A stretch of DNA of 51,475 bases from Spirogloea muscicola (GCA_009602725.1 WELB01000013.1:956362-1007836); one strand, 5' to 3'; shown: positions 32,286 to 44,642, counted from the stretch's first letter. Notes: a model not told the origin generated them from the sequence alone. Made by a program: numbers and translations.

Positions 32286-32830
32286 ACTGACAAGATTCGA
32301 AGGGGCTAAACGACGAAGGGGCCAAAAGCGCTAATAGAACTGGGTAGGATGACTCACTCAACAACTACGAACGAGGAGCCGCAAATCCGAAAGGCTGCCG
32401 GAAACAATTCCCCTGACGAATGCCAGAGGCTGCAGCAAGAGCACGGCCAGCGTGCAGGTGCAAAGCGTGGGCCATGGACCGCTGTGAGGGAAGTGGAGAG
32501 TCGCCAGCGGTAGACCTGGGCTAACGAGCCAGCGGCGTTGAAGACAGCCTGCTCACCCCGCCGTAGGGACACAGAGAGACAGCGCAGCCTGATTGACTGG
32601 TGGCTGTGAGAGGCCAGCCCAAAGGAATGGACAAAGTCTGAAGGAGCCGGATGGAGCAGAAAGCGCGGCCAGATTGACTGGTGGCTGTGAGAGGCCAGCC
32701 CAAAGGAATGGACAAGGTCTGAAGGAGCCGGAATGCCCAAGTGCTAAGTGCTGAGACAGCAGCAAGGAGACTCTCAGTAACCGCTAGTCAGTAGATGCAG
32801 TAGATGCAGAACGCAAGGTACTAAGTGTCA
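32286..32830 (-). mobile_element. Tandem A1 modules and RLE tail
   Basis: The minus strand has two adjacent, nearly identical 75-bp A1 termini (about 32735-32670 and 32655-32582: CAGACCTTGTCCATTCCTTT, GGGCTGGCCTCTCACAGCCA), then RRGEQAVFNAAGSLAQVYRW and a decayed RLE tail, then the A3 3' UTR down to about 32290. Confidence 0.65.
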
Positions 32831-33480
32831 AGACAGCGTGGCCTCGCAAGCCTGGCTAGCAGGTCGAGGTCGACTGGGACTCGAGAGCGTCGTGCACGTC
32901 CACGGCCTGGCAAAGGGAACTGGAGTGTGTATGCCCCTAGCGTGCACAGCTGTGTGGACTGGGCGCCTTTCGGCCCTTTCTGAAACCTCGTCCATTCTTT
33001 CTGGCCATCCACGGGCTCACCTCCTGGCTTCTACAGCTTGGGGATAGTTTTCCGGCAGCTAGTCTGTCGGATTTGAGACTCCTCACTCGTGACTACTGAG
33101 TGGTCCATCCTCCCCCGTTCTGACATAGCATCTTCAGGCCCCTTAGTAGCTGCTTTTAGCGTTTATTAAGGCCCCTCCATCATTTGGCCCCTTCGAACCG
33201 TTGTCAATTCTTTTTCGGGCGGCTTTTTCACAGCCCTTACACCCGTTGGGAGTGCCACTTCTATATACAGGGGATAGTTTACCGGCAGCTAGTCTGTCGG
33301 ATGTGAGGCTCCTCACTCGTAACTACTAAGTGGTCCATCCTCCCCCGTTCTACCATAGCCTCTTCAGGCCCCGCAGTCGCTGCTTAGCTCGTAGTTTGGC
33401 CCCTTCGAACCTTGTCAATTCTTTTCGGGCTGGCTTCTCGCAGCCCTTGCCCCCAATGGAAGAGCCACTTCTTCTATGTA
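32831..33480 (+). mobile_element. RLE remnants and two A3 3' ends
   Basis: A decayed minus-strand RLE piece at 32830-32920 is followed by plus-strand SDLRLLTR-stop and the A3 3' UTR twice (33040-33265 and 33275-33475), each ending in a GGGC(T)GGCTT-CAGCCC stem and GAGAGCCACTTCT-like terminus (33427-33446 for the second). The last one abuts the 5' end of TSR1. Confidence 0.65.
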
Positions 33481-33573
33481 CAGCCGCTCTTCTGCTGTCA
33501 GCAGTGGCGAGGGCTCCCTAGAACCCCGAACCCTCGTCGTGGTGGGCGCCCCTCAGGACTTGCGCCGGGAAAC

Positions 33574-33607
<34 letters not shown>

Positions 33608-33608
33608 G

Positions 33609-33745
33609 ATGGCGGGCAAGGGGCCCAGCGGCGGCGGCGGCGGTGGCGGCGGCAGCAGAGCGCAGACGAACAAGGCGCACAAGTCGCGCTTCGCGGCCAA
33701 GTCGCAGCGCACCCGCCACAAGACGGCGCGCCGTCAGCGCCTCTC

Positions 33746-33777
<32 letters not shown>

Positions 33778-33936
33778 GCGCGGCGCTGCTGCAGGGCACC
33801 TCTGCTAGCCCCCGGCGTTGGAGCTCGGGGGATTTCTGACGATTCAGATGCGGGCTGTCATCGGCGGCTTGCGCAGAGGAGGCGAGGCCCGGCGGCGAGG
33901 CGCGGCAGGCGCACCGGGCGGCGGCGGCGGCGGCGN

Positions 33937-33997
<61 letters not shown>

Positions 33998-36900
33998 GCC
34001 GAGCGCCGCGCCGGCGGGGCCTCCGGCGGCGCGCCGCTGGTCCTGGTGAGGCCGCCGCAGCCGGCCCGCCTGCCGGCCATTGCCGGATCTCCTTCGAGGC
34101 AACTTGCAGCGAAGCCCACTTCCGCAGCGAAGCGTCAGTGCTGACGGTCTCTCTGTGACGCCTTCGCTGTTGCTCACCGCTGCCGCCGCTGCCGTCGCAA
34201 CTCCGCAGGTACTGGTGGGGCTCTCCGCCAGCGGTGACGTAGGCCACGTGCGCGCGCAGCTCCTCGCGGCGTGCCGCGACGGCGCCACGGAGGAGGCCGC
34301 CTGCGACGGCATGGACGGCGTGGAGGGCGGCGCGCCTGCCCACGACGAGCCGGCGGGGATGGCCACCGTGGCCGTGCCAAACCACAAGCTCCGCCTCACG
34401 GTCAGCGGCGCCCGCCGGCGTTGGCGCTGGTCCAGCGTCCTGTGAGGCGCGACGCGCCCTGCCTCACAGTGTGGCCAATGCCTTCGCCGGCTGCTGCGCC
34501 GTCTGTTTCGCAGGTCCTGGCGCCCCCTCGGCATGATCTGGCGGCTTGCCTGCAAGCTTTCAAGGTGCAGGCTACCGTAGATCGCGCCGCAGCATTGCTC
34601 ACAGTGCGTCCGCAGCCCACTTCAGAACCTGACTTGTGTTCCGGTTTACGGAGCTGGTGGTGGCGGCGTCAGATCGCCGATGTACTGGCATGGGTCGTGC
34701 CAGCGGCGGGCGGTGACGGAGGTGCCAGCGGCGGTGATGGCCCCGGCGGCAACGGCGACCCCGGCGCAGCCGCGCGCTCGCGGTTGCTGCTCAGCGTTGC
34801 CCGGGCTCAGGGCCTCCCGTCGGTCGTCGGCATCGTCCAGGGCTTGGTGGACGTGCTGCCCAAGCGGCGAGCCGATGCGCGGCGGCTTGCCACAAATTTG
34901 CTGCACGGGCAGTTTCCTGGCTGCCGAGCCTTCCCCGTTGACACCGCCAACGACTGCCAGCAGGTCGCGCCCTTCCTCGACACAGACATCTAGCGGCGAA
35001 GCCACGACTGAGCGGCCATGGCTCTGCAGCGTCATGGCTCAGTCCTCTGATTGCAGCCCCTGATGCCGCTGTCTTGGTGGCCCCTGTCATCTTGTCCAGC
35101 TCCTCCGCCACCTGGCGGAGGCGAGGCCCGCAGCGCCGGCCTGGCGTGCAGCCCGCCCCTACGTCATAGCTCACGAGGTTTGGCACTCTGACCGCCTCGC
35201 CGGATACAACCAGCCCATCCGGTTGCTAGGTCTAAGCAAGCATGGGGCTCCATGCAAGTCCACCACGAAGCTCTGAGCATCCAAGTGGTGTATGTCTGCG
35301 TGCTGGGACATCAGATTGCATACGAGGCTGGAACACTGCTCCTGTCGGGCTACGTGCGCAGCCGCGGGTTGGATGTCAACGGCCTGGTGATGCTCGCACC
35401 TCTTCCTTGTCCTGGTCAATCGTGTAGCACTTTCCATCCTCCCGTCTACCTGGGCGCCTGCAGACGCTCCCAGTCCTGAGGGAGGCTTGGACCTCAGCTG
35501 TAGGTTGTCAATATGTTGAAGATGCGCCATCAAAGCTGCTGCAGCGAGGTTGTTCAGAAGCGACGAGAACTGCAATAGTGTCTTGTCGTAAGGTCCTGCA
35601 GCAAAGTCCAGCAGAGAAAGCCAGCCTCTATTGTGAAGGCTGCAATTACCCTGTCATGCTTTGACGACTCTCTCAAGGTGTCCGCTTCTACTCAAGGGAT
35701 AGGAGCACTCCAAATTTCTCTCGATGCCTTGCAAACAATTGCTGCTACAGGCCAGATTGTTGGCTTTGGTTTTTGAGAATGCATACCCACTCCTACTTGG
35801 TCGTAAGCTACAATTGAATCTGACTTTCCAATTTTTATGTGTGGCGGGGAGGCTAGGTCCACATTTCTGGCTATGGCAGCTACCAGCTGTCCCAGATTGA
35901 CGGGCCGGAGGACCCCTGCCCGTTGCACGGGGGCCGCAAGGCAACTGTGATTGCTGACCGAATGGACTCCAGCTTCGCTGGCTCTGCTGAGGTCCTGGCG
36001 GAGGCAGACCCGGTCCTGCAGGAGAGAGTTGTGGTCGAGCACGACCCTGACCCCTTGGCCGGCGAGCAGGTCAAGTCCAAGTCTCACTACGATGAACACC
36101 CTGCTCGCCAGATGAGCCGCTTTGGCCTTGCAGTAGTCCTCCCAAGTCATGCGAGGGTGCATTCAGTCCAACAAGCTGACATGAGCTGACGTCTCACACA
36201 GACACGCGCCGCTTTGCACACAGACATGGCCGACCGAGGAGGAAATGCAAGATGCTGTGGAGGAGTGGCGGTCAGCAAGCCTCAAACAGCGGCGGGTTCC
36301 CAAGGGCACATCCAGCTACCAGGCGAGCCGCCAGGCCTCACGGCATCCCGCTCAGAGCTGTAATGATGCTCTCCATTGGTCAATCCTGCATGATCATGTG
36401 TGTATCTGGCATGCTGATGCACTTATTGTCGCCACGCAGGCGGCATGGATACTGGATGATGGTTCCGATGTGGAGGACGGTGAGGACGGCGAGGAGGGCG
36501 ACGCCAACATGGCCAAGGAGGATGGCCATGACGAGGGAGGCGACGAGGACGAGGGTGGTAATAGCGACTGGGAGGACCTGGGCACAACGGAGGACATGGA
36601 GGGCAAGCGGCGACGCTCGTCCTCGCGGGCAACCTCGACATGGGGTGACACTGACGAGGACCCGGCCGCTGGCATGGATGTGGGTCTTGCTCCTCTTTGG
36701 GTCTGGTCGTGTTCCACTGTGTGTTACTGGTTGTATCTTGGACTGCCGCTGCTGAAGCTTGTGCTGACTTCCTCTGCCACGGCTCCCATTGTAAGACTTC
36801 GGAAATGTGCCTTACCTCTTGGTCGTCTATATTTTCTGCGTCCCAGGAGGATGAGGCCATGACAGCAGAGCAACGGGAGGAGGATTGGCAGAGGCTCAAA

Positions 36901-39133
36901 GCTGCCCACCGGTCTGACCAAGGTTCGGCTGCCCCTTGTCACTCTTTTGACTATTTGATGTTTTATTGATTTATTGACTTTCCTACCTTTTTCAAGCAGG
37001 CTTTAGGTGGTCATGCAAGCTGGTGCGTGCTCGTCTAACTATCTTGTGGTCCATCAGCTCCCTTTTGCTTCTTGTATTCGGGCAATAGGATAGGTTACAA
37101 TTGTGCATCTCGCTTGACATGCGTGAACACTGCTTTCTCACTTAGACAATAGGACCAAGTGTCTATCTCTCTTGACAAACTTGACTAAGATATGGTATGG
37201 GTGATGAATCAAAGCAACAAAGATCCTGAGCCAGGTGTGTAGTCCCCATCACAACCATTGGGTTCCATTGTAAGGAGCTATTGTGCAGCGTAATTGTGCA
37301 GAGTTTCCCGATGAGATGGACACGCCCATGGACGTGCCTGCCCGTCAGCGGTTTGCCAAGTACCGCGGTCTCAAGTCATTCAGGACGTCACCCTGGGACG
37401 CCAAGGTGAGGCCACCTCAAGCATTTGAAGACCAGCCTTCTGCTGACAGTTAGAAGATTCTCTTTCCGCCTTGCTTAATGCTGGCAGTGCTTTTGCTGAG
37501 GCAGGAGGGGTACGTTCTTTGCCACTACAATAACGGTTTGTGAAGGGTTCGACTAATGCCCAGGCTTTGAGTAACAGGAAGCGCTCCCTCCTGAGTATGC
37601 AAGAATCTTTTCCTTCGACAACTACAAGCGTACTCAGAAGCACGTCAAGGCCAAGATGGCCAACCAGGACACCTCTAGCCTGGTGCATCGTGGGCGATTT
37701 GTGCGGCTCCACATTGCCAACTTTCCTGCCGAGGCTGCTGGTGTGCCATCTCACCCACACTTGTGCCATGCTCTCATCTGAAGATTTGACAAGGGTGTAG
37801 GCTTTAGGGGATGACGGTCTGCTTCAGGGTCATTGATCAGGTGGACATAGTTCTGCAAAGCATCATGATGCTTGATCATGTATGGCGTGACGGTCAGTAA
37901 TACCTGGACGCCGCTGTGGTTCAGAAAGCTTGGCAAAGTCTACAATGCCAGTTGTGGTATGTGGGCTCCTTCAACATGAGACAAAGATGTCACTTTTGCA
38001 TTTTGCGCTACGCAAGGCAGAGGCATTTACCGAGCCTGTCAAGGCCAAGCAGCCCCTCCTCTTCCACACCGGCTTCCAACAATATGTCGCTAGGTGGGGC
38101 CGTTATGCAAGGGTGGAGCTGCAGCTGTCTCTCTCTTTTCGCAGCTCGCAGGGTACTCGAATAGAGCGTTGGATGCTGGCAGCCGTCTTAATGTATTTGG
38201 GTATTCTATAAGATGTTGTCAGCTGAAGTTGGATTGGTTGACGTAGGCCGATTTACTCGAGCGACGACCCCAATGTGGACAAGCACAAGGCGGAGAGGTT
38301 TTTGCAGCCAGGGAGATTCTGCATTGCGTCGGTGTATGCTCCCATCTCGTTTCCACCGCTGCCCCTCCTGGCTTTCAGGACAGATGGTGCTGGCGGCCTC
38401 GATCTGGTTGCCACAGGTAGCCTTCGGGGCGTGGATGCGAACCGCGTCATACTGAAGCGGATCGTGCTGTCGGCGTACCCCTTCAGCGTCTCCAAGCGCA
38501 AGGCGGTGGTCCGGTACATGTTCCACAATCCAGAGGACGTTCGCTGGTTCAAGGTGAACTTCTTTGAAGAACAGTGCAATTCTCAGCTTATGCCTGTCAG
38601 TAATGAATTAGAAAGGTATAAATATGGCTGATCTTGCTCACTTTTGCTAAGGTGCTCAAGCTCTGTCACGAGCTTTTATTGCGGCTACAGTAGAGTACAT
38701 GACAAGAGTCATTGATATTAAGCCTATTTGAGCATGCTTTCAATTTTGCAATGCTGGGCTGCAGCCACTGGAGCTCTGGACAAAGTATGGTCGCCGGGGT
38801 CGAATTAAAGAGCCAGTGGGGACCAAAGGTGTGCTCATTGGGCAAGAAGTATGGCAACGAGAGCGCTCTGCCCAAGCTGCCGTGTTCGTCTATAAGAGCG
38901 TGTCGTGCATCTGAGCACATTATGTGAAGATAAGAGCATTGCGTAGTAGTGCCAAGCTGCCGCCCTTGCTTGCACAAATGTGCTGACAAACCCTCGGTGT
39001 GCCACTGCCTCGCTCACTCTTGGTGGCCGCAGGGAGCATGAAGTGCATCTTTGACGGCGTGGTGCAGCAGCGGGATGCCGTATGTGTCAGTCTCTACAAG
39101 CGCGTCTTCCCCAGGTGGCCCACGGAGGATTGA
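33609..39133 (+). CDS. TSR1: TSR1, 40S ribosome-maturation GTPase-like protein
   Basis: Nucleolar/cytoplasmic pre-40S assembly factor related to BMS1 and translational GTPases. ATG at 33609; N-terminus [20 protein letters not shown] is the typical basic start. Exons after the problem region: to 34045 (GAPLVL), 34209-34400 ([11 protein letters not shown]), 34514-34564, 34673-34963 ([37 protein letters not shown]), 35100-35177 ([11 protein letters not shown]), 35315-35386 ([19 protein letters not shown]), 35857-36069, 36224-36322 ([16 protein letters not shown]), 36440-36679 (acidic), 36847-36922, 37302-37405 ([16 protein letters not shown]), 37578-37740, 37925-38093 ([19 protein letters not shown]), 38247-38553 ([27 protein letters not shown]-type), 38765-38828 ([12 protein letters not shown]), 39033-39133 ([13 protein letters not shown] to RWPTED stop). 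All these phases close. The intron after 36322 is GC-AG. One N plus 57 T at 33936-33993 break the N-terminal coding part. Confidence 0.95.
33936..33993. other. Ambiguous base plus 57-T tract inside TSR1
   Basis: A single N followed by 57 T, with GC-rich coding sequence on both sides. Family relatives have a basic linker here, so this is most likely an assembly join. Confidence 0.85.
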
Positions 39134-39625
39134 TCCCCTGGTAGCTATTGATGCCGCTGGCCAATGGTCAGGCCTTTTGCGGCCTCTGCGCCAAGTTTTG
39201 CCGCATGTCTCGTGACCTGGCCGTCTTACTGCAAGCAGGAGCCCTTCTCTGTGTAGAAGGCACTTGGTCACTGCCGCTTTGTTGCTTCCTGGGCCATACC
39301 GTGACATACTCACTTGGCCAAGGGCAAAGGGGTGTCGCTGGACCAAGAGAGGTCACTAAATTGGCGCTGCCGAGCTGTGGGTGCTGCCATCGTGCCCGAG
39401 CCGGCAGCCAGGGTGTCCCTAAGCCAGCTCGGTCAGGTGTACAAGGCGGCCAGGGTGCGCCTCGGTGTGAAGCTCGGTCGTGGAGGTGGCTCTGCCAGGC
39501 TGACGACCAAGTTGGTCGCCTGCCGATTGCTGGAATCACACGCTGTCAAGCTTTTGTAGTAATCGCTGGCAGTGCCAAGATATCACTCACACTTTGCCTG
39601 CGGAGCATGGTGCTGTGTTGGGTAT
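39134..39625. other. TSR1 3' region, no further gene
   Basis: Short ORFs only. A phrase such as VSLSQLGQVYKAARVRLG at about 39415 faintly resembles the LINE A linker/tail but is not supported. It ends at the telomeric-like repeat. Confidence 0.4.
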
Positions 39626-39725
39626 TAGGATCTAGGGCTTAGGGTTTGGACTTTAAGGTTTAGGGTTTAGGGTAGGGTTTATGGTTTGTAGTTAGGGTTT
39701 AAGCTTTAGGTCTAGACTTTAAGCA
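39626..39725 (+). repeat. Degenerate interstitial telomeric repeat
   Basis: About ten TTTAGGG-related units with substitutions and length changes (TTTAGGGTTTAGGGTAGGG, TTAGGGTTTAAGC). It marks the junction between the TSR1 region and an Ala-rich GC segment before the gap. Confidence 0.85.
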
Positions 39726-39857
39726 ACGGCTTCCAGCTTCAGCCCGCGGCGACTGTGAGGCGGTCGCCAGGGCCGAGGCAGGCCTCCAGCTCTGCGGCGG
39801 CGGCGGCGGCCTGGTCGGCCAGCCGGGCCAGCGCGCGGTCGGCGTCGTCGGCGCCGG
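39726..39857 (-). other. Ala-rich GC segment before gap
   Basis: The minus strand is open as DRALARLADQAAAAAAELEA then CLGPGDRLTVAAG and stop at about 39739. It could be the C-terminus of a coiled-coil-like protein cut by the gap; too short to identify. Confidence 0.25.
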
Positions 39858-40524
39858 NNNNNNNNNNNNNNNNNNNNNNNNNNNNNNNNNNNNNNNNNNN
39901 NNNNNNNNNNNNNNNNNNNNNNNNNNNNNNNNNNNNNNNNNNNNNNNNNNNNNNNNNNNNNNNNNNNNNNNNNNNNNNNNNNNNNNNNNNNNNNNNNNNN
40001 NNNNNNNNNNNNNNNNNNNNNNNNNNNNNNNNNNNNNNNNNNNNNNNNNNNNNNNNNNNNNNNNNNNNNNNNNNNNNNNNNNNNNNNNNNNNNNNNNNNN
40101 NNNNNNNNNNNNNNNNNNNNNNNNNNNNNNNNNNNNNNNNNNNNNNNNNNNNNNNNNNNNNNNNNNNNNNNNNNNNNNNNNNNNNNNNNNNNNNNNNNNN
40201 NNNNNNNNNNNNNNNNNNNNNNNNNNNNNNNNNNNNNNNNNNNNNNNNNNNNNNNNNNNNNNNNNNNNNNNNNNNNNNNNNNNNNNNNNNNNNNNNNNNN
40301 NNNNNNNNNNNNNNNNNNNNNNNNNNNNNNNNNNNNNNNNNNNNNNNNNNNNNNNNNNNNNNNNNNNNNNNNNNNNNNNNNNNNNNNNNNNNNNNNNNNN
40401 NNNNNNNNNNNNNNNNNNNNNNNNNNNNNNNNNNNNNNNNNNNNNNNNNNNNNNNNNNNNNNNNNNNNNNNNNNNNNNNNNNNNNNNNNNNNNNNNNNNN
40501 NNNNNNNNNNNNNNNNNNNNNNNN
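39858..40524. other. Assembly gap (667 N)
   Basis: Run of N between an Ala-rich segment and a LINE fragment, followed within 75 bp by a 93-T tract. Confidence 1.
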
Positions 40525-40594
40525 CGTCTGGACGTGGTCGCTACCCCGCGGGGCGGTGGGCCTCGTCTGCTCTTGGACGTGGTACTGATCGACG

Positions 40595-40596
<2 letters not shown>
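40525..40596 (+). mobile_element. LINE family A RLE scrap
   Basis: RLDVVATPRGGGPRLLLDVV then LIDA corresponds to RADLVAIPPGGGPRNIADVV-TTD of other copies. It is cut by the gap on the left and by poly-T on the right. Confidence 0.6.

Positions 40597-40689
<93 letters not shown>
40597..40689. other. 93-T tract
   Basis: Uninterrupted T homopolymer between an RLE scrap and a (GGC)n segment. Length and position next to a gap suggest a join or filler rather than biology. Confidence 0.85.
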
Positions 40690-40702
40690 CCTCGAGCGGC
40701 GT

Positions 40703-40735
<33 letters not shown>

Positions 40736-40943
40736 CGGCGGTGACGGCGGCCTCGTGGCGTCGGAGGTAGACGGCGCTGGCGGGCAGGCCCTGCGCAGCG
40801 GGGGGCCGCTGCCGTCTGAGTCCTCCTACTCATTCGCTGTAAGGGGGAAACCCTAAACCTCAAACCCACAACCCTAAAGTGGTATAATGGTAGATCCAGG
40901 TTCAAATCCTGTAGAGTGCAAGTTAACGCAATGACGCCTTCCA
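40690..40943. other. Upstream region of the phosphoesterase, tRNA-like scrap
   Basis: (GGC)n at 40700-40735, degenerate CCCTAAA units at about 40850-40875, then TGGTATAATGGTAGA and GGTTCAAATCC (perfect T-loop/B-box core, with CAGG/CCTG stem) at about 40877-40910. A- and B-box-like elements are too close for a tRNA, so this is at most a deleted tRNA or SINE relic. Confidence 0.4.
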
Positions 40944-43900
40944 GGCGGCGCCCACGTTGCCGCCGCCGCTGCTGCAGCGCTGTTCAGGAGCCGTGCAGCC
41001 CCCGCGGCCGCGCTGCGGCGCCGCCAGGTTGTCGGCGACCTCCACCTGGAGCCCGCGCAGGCGCACTACTTCGAGCAGGGGCGCTCCCAGATTGCCAACG
41101 AGGTGGTTGTCCCACGCCGTCCGCTAGCACCGGCAGCCATTGCCACCGCTCACTCGCCCGGCTGGTGCTGACCAATCTGGGACCTTGGCCACCGTCCCCG
41201 CGCTCAGCTCCGCGGCAGCGGCAGCGGCGACGCGGCGGGCACACCCAACAACCCCCCGGCCAGCGATGTCCGCCTCTTCCAGCTCGGTGACCTTGGAGCG
41301 TACAGCAACTTCCCGGGCTCCGCCGCTTGCTTCCAGGTTGCTGCGCGCCCCACCGCCCCCTCGGTGGCTCTCGCGCTCTTGTGGGCTCTAGCTGGTTTGT
41401 TGACATTGCGCACAAGCTGTCGATAAATTGCCAGACGGCACGTGAGTTCCTGGACGGCTTCGGCATGCCGTGCCACATGATCCTTGGGAATCACGACCTT
41501 GAGGTCCGCGGCCCCTCCAGCAACCTGTTGGCGCTGACTGTGTGGACCACGCAAAGGCGCATGCCCAGACTTGCGCTGCAGCCTAGATGGATGCTGGAGC
41601 TGCAATGATGCGGTCCGGCGTCGGCTGCAGGGGGCTGAGTTCGACAGCGACAGTGAGAACCTCGCAGCTTGGGCAGCCGCGTTCGGGCAGCGGCACTACT
41701 GGTCAGTGCCGCTGGGCGGCGGAGCTGCGCTGGCCGTCGGCCTCAGCACCGTGCGCTTCCGTGCCTCCCCCAACAGCTGCCACGAGGTGATCCTCCCTCC
41801 CTCCTCCCTCCTTCTTCCCCTTCCCTCCCTCCTCCTCCCTCGCTGTGGCCAGCTGATGAAGTGGAGCCGAAGGGCGCATGTGCAGGTCCACATCGACGAC
41901 GAGCAGCTGGAGTGGTTCCGGCATGTGCTGGCACGTAACACCGACAGGCCCATCTTCGTCTTTACGCACGCGCCGCCAATGGGGGCCGGAATTCCCAGCC
42001 TCCAGGAGGTGCACGTGCGCAACCTCTGCGCATGGCTCAACCACAGCAACCGCCCCCAGCGCTTCCTGGAGCTAGTGCGCCAACACCCCCAGGTGCAGTG
42101 CGCCGGTCCTCCATCCCAAGCGCTCTACGATGTATAGTGGTAATCTAGGGGTTCAGGCTGAGGTCAGCATTGCACTTCACAGCTGTTGAGCTGAATGCTG
42201 TGGTCCAGGGCCTAAACATAATTGCGGCAGCTGTAGCTGCTGTGCAAGACCTGGGCCAGTCGTCGCCGGAATCGGCAAGGCTGTGCTGCTAGCTGAGTCC
42301 TCCGTCTGGAGGCATGCTTGCGTTCTCAGATCAAGCTGTGGTTCTCGGGCCATTTCCACCTGAGCCATGACTATGAGCACTCGGTCAACAAAGTTGGTGC
42401 CTGCCACTTTGTCCAGGTCCGTGCCACGAGCACACTGCACGGCACTGCCTCGCCTCTATTGTGTGATTCTCTCCTGCCGGCCCCCCTGCAATACCAATTG
42501 TCACTGCAGCGCACCCGCTCCCTCCGTGGCATAGATTGTATTGTAATTGCCAAGCTTCCGCTGCTCGTATTCGTGTGCAGGTGGGTGTCATGGGCGACTG
42601 CCATCGAGATGGCCTGCGGCAGTCGCGCATTGTGCGTGGTGATGCGTACGGCTTCCAGATCTGTGAGCCCCGATGCCCCAGCCCCAGCTGGCAAACTCCT
42701 CCAAATGACATCTTCGCAGTGTCTCCGTGATTATTTACGGTCCCCAACAGTCGAGATCTTGGTTCTTCTTGCATGCCTGTGCAGTCACGCTGGACCATGG
42801 AAGCGGGTACATCCGCCAAGATCTGGCACACAGCTACGCCGCTGACCCGCTCGGCGAGGCCGAAAAGCTCTGGTGCTCCACGCTGCGAAGTGAGCTGCTA
42901 GGTCTGTGTCTCTGGTGCTGCATGCAATAGCGCCAAATATATTTGGATCACAGTGTCTTGGCAGAGTCTGACAAGGCGCCTGTCTAGCCCAGATGTGAGG
43001 TGGTGCAGGAAAGGCGGCACGTTCAGCCCCGAGATGCCAGCCAGCATCCGTGACGCGCCAGCGGACGATGCTGAAGATTTGCCAAGCGGAGAGGACCAGG
43101 TGAGCTTGGCAGGTCTGTTGACCTGGGCAAGATAGACTTTGCATGACTGCTCGCAATCAACTGCTGTGAGATTCACCTATGGGTGCTTCTGAGTCGATGT
43201 TTGTAGCCTATTACTGGATCCTACACCCTCTAGTATCTTTGGGATAGACTTTGCTAACATGCTGCGCAAGAGAGCCGCAGGTGCGGTGGTTCAAGGCCGG
43301 GGACACTGTCCTGGCGCTCTCAGGCAACCAGGTGGATTTTGAAGCTTGCTCTGCGCCTGGTGCAAATAGTGCTGCTCTCAAATATTGTTGAGTCAGCATT
43401 GGCAATCCTTGACACAAGCTTCGGGCTGCTTGCTATGGTATGTGGCTCACTGCAATCATTCTCTGCCGTGCGGTAGCTCGTCCAGTACGACCCAGCAACA
43501 GAGGCCCCACTTGGCATCGTATGTGATGCAGTCAATGGCCGAGGCGTCAAGCTTGTCACCTGTATGGACACAGACTGGCCAATCCACCAGTCAATCCCCC
43601 ACCAATTTGTCACTTGCATGCTTCTTATGTCATCCTTTGACTCGTGACACACTAATCTCTTGGCACAGATAACAACGATAGCGAGCACTCAGATAAGTCG
43701 CACTTTGTGATCTGTTGTTGCAGTGGCCGACAAGCAGGTAGACTACATTCAGCTCTTTGCAACACCTGAGTCGGCCGCCATTGGTGCGGAGCGCAACCTC
43801 CCATGGGCTGAGACCCAGGACGAACAGATTCTTCGCCAAGGTGATGGGTCACTCGTCCGTGTCTTCCAACGCAACAAGTGGGTTGGCATCGACAGGACTA

Positions 43901-43971
43901 CGCGGCTCGCCCAGCACGAGAGCAAATGGCAAAAGGCGCAAATGAGCATTCCCAGCATCGTGCAAGTGTGA
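40944..43971 (+). CDS. Calcineurin-like metallophosphoesterase (plastid/cyanobacterial type)
   Basis: Metal-dependent phosphoesterase. Exons: about 40944-41102, ending about 41336, 41435-41503, 41631-41786, 41886-42092, 42330-42416, 42581-42662, 42785-42889, 42993-43099, about 43282-43332, about 43469-43557, 43724-43971. Signature motifs in order: VVGDLHLEP (GDxH), FQLGDLGAYSNFPGS, MILGNHDLE (GNHD), HVHIDDEQLEWFRHV-type block, PIFVFTHAPPMGAGIP, LWFSGHFHLSHDYEHS (GHxH) and GVMGDCHRDGLRQSR. The C-terminal extension has VRWFKAGDTVLAL, QYDPATEAPLGIV and WVGIDRTTRLAQHESKWQKA before TGA. The family is shared by cyanobacteria and green plastids (I recall TIGR04168). An Ala/Arg-rich N-terminus could be a transit peptide. 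The donor of exon 1 and acceptor of exon 2 do not close as read, so a small exon may be missing; the start codon is not fixed. Confidence 0.9.
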
Positions 43972-44642
43972 TGTATACCAGTGCATTATAGCTCCAGGGC
44001 CGGGGGTGCGCGATAGGCGCGCGGGTCGCATGAGAATGGAGGGGATGCCAACTCGAGCCTTACAGAAGCCTGGTAACAGGAACCGTAAAGGGCAACAACA
44101 GCATGGCCAAAGCAGGTCATGCTGTTGACCCTCATTGCACAGCTCCACAAAGAAGACAAAGAGCTGATTCTGACTTCCCAATTGGCCTGCAGCAAATCCT
44201 GCTGATTAGTACAGCATGGCAAGGCTGCCCTTCCTCCCGCTGAGTCAGGCATGACATATTCGTTCCCGTTACAGCCGCTGCATATATGTTTTAAATATAT
44301 ATAGAGAACATATATATACACACACATGTATCATTTTATATTATTTTGCAGCTTTCTTCCTTATGCAGGGCAAGAAGCTGAGGAAAATTTACATAGATGA
44401 TATTGGGTACCCACTTCCATTACTACCACTGTGCAAACGTCTAGATACAGTTGAAGACAGACAACTGACTTGTGTCAGAACATCGTTGTCGAGCCAGAAG
44501 TGTACACTGACCAGCAAGCAACGACTCCCATCTGACATTGCAAAACTGCCCATAAGTGTCCAGGCAAATTATTGCTGAACATATCTCATTAGATGGCTGT
44601 GAAATTATCGTTGTCTTTGTTGACAGAGTTAATGTGTATAAG
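43972..44642. other. Convergent intergenic region
   Basis: Lies between two convergent genes. Contains TATATATA/CACACACA at about 44295-44330. Short ORFs lack similarity; probably 3' UTRs. Confidence 0.5.

Noticed and set aside
33818-34144. ORF with poly-Phe or, on the other strand, poly-Lys
   Set aside because: It is produced by the T tract next to an N; flanking residues belong to TSR1.
40597-40689. Poly(A) tail of an inverted retrotransposon
   Set aside because: The adjacent sequence is the catalytic core of the RLE domain rather than its 3' end, and a gap is beside it. The known modules here end in CTTTCTTC, not poly(A).
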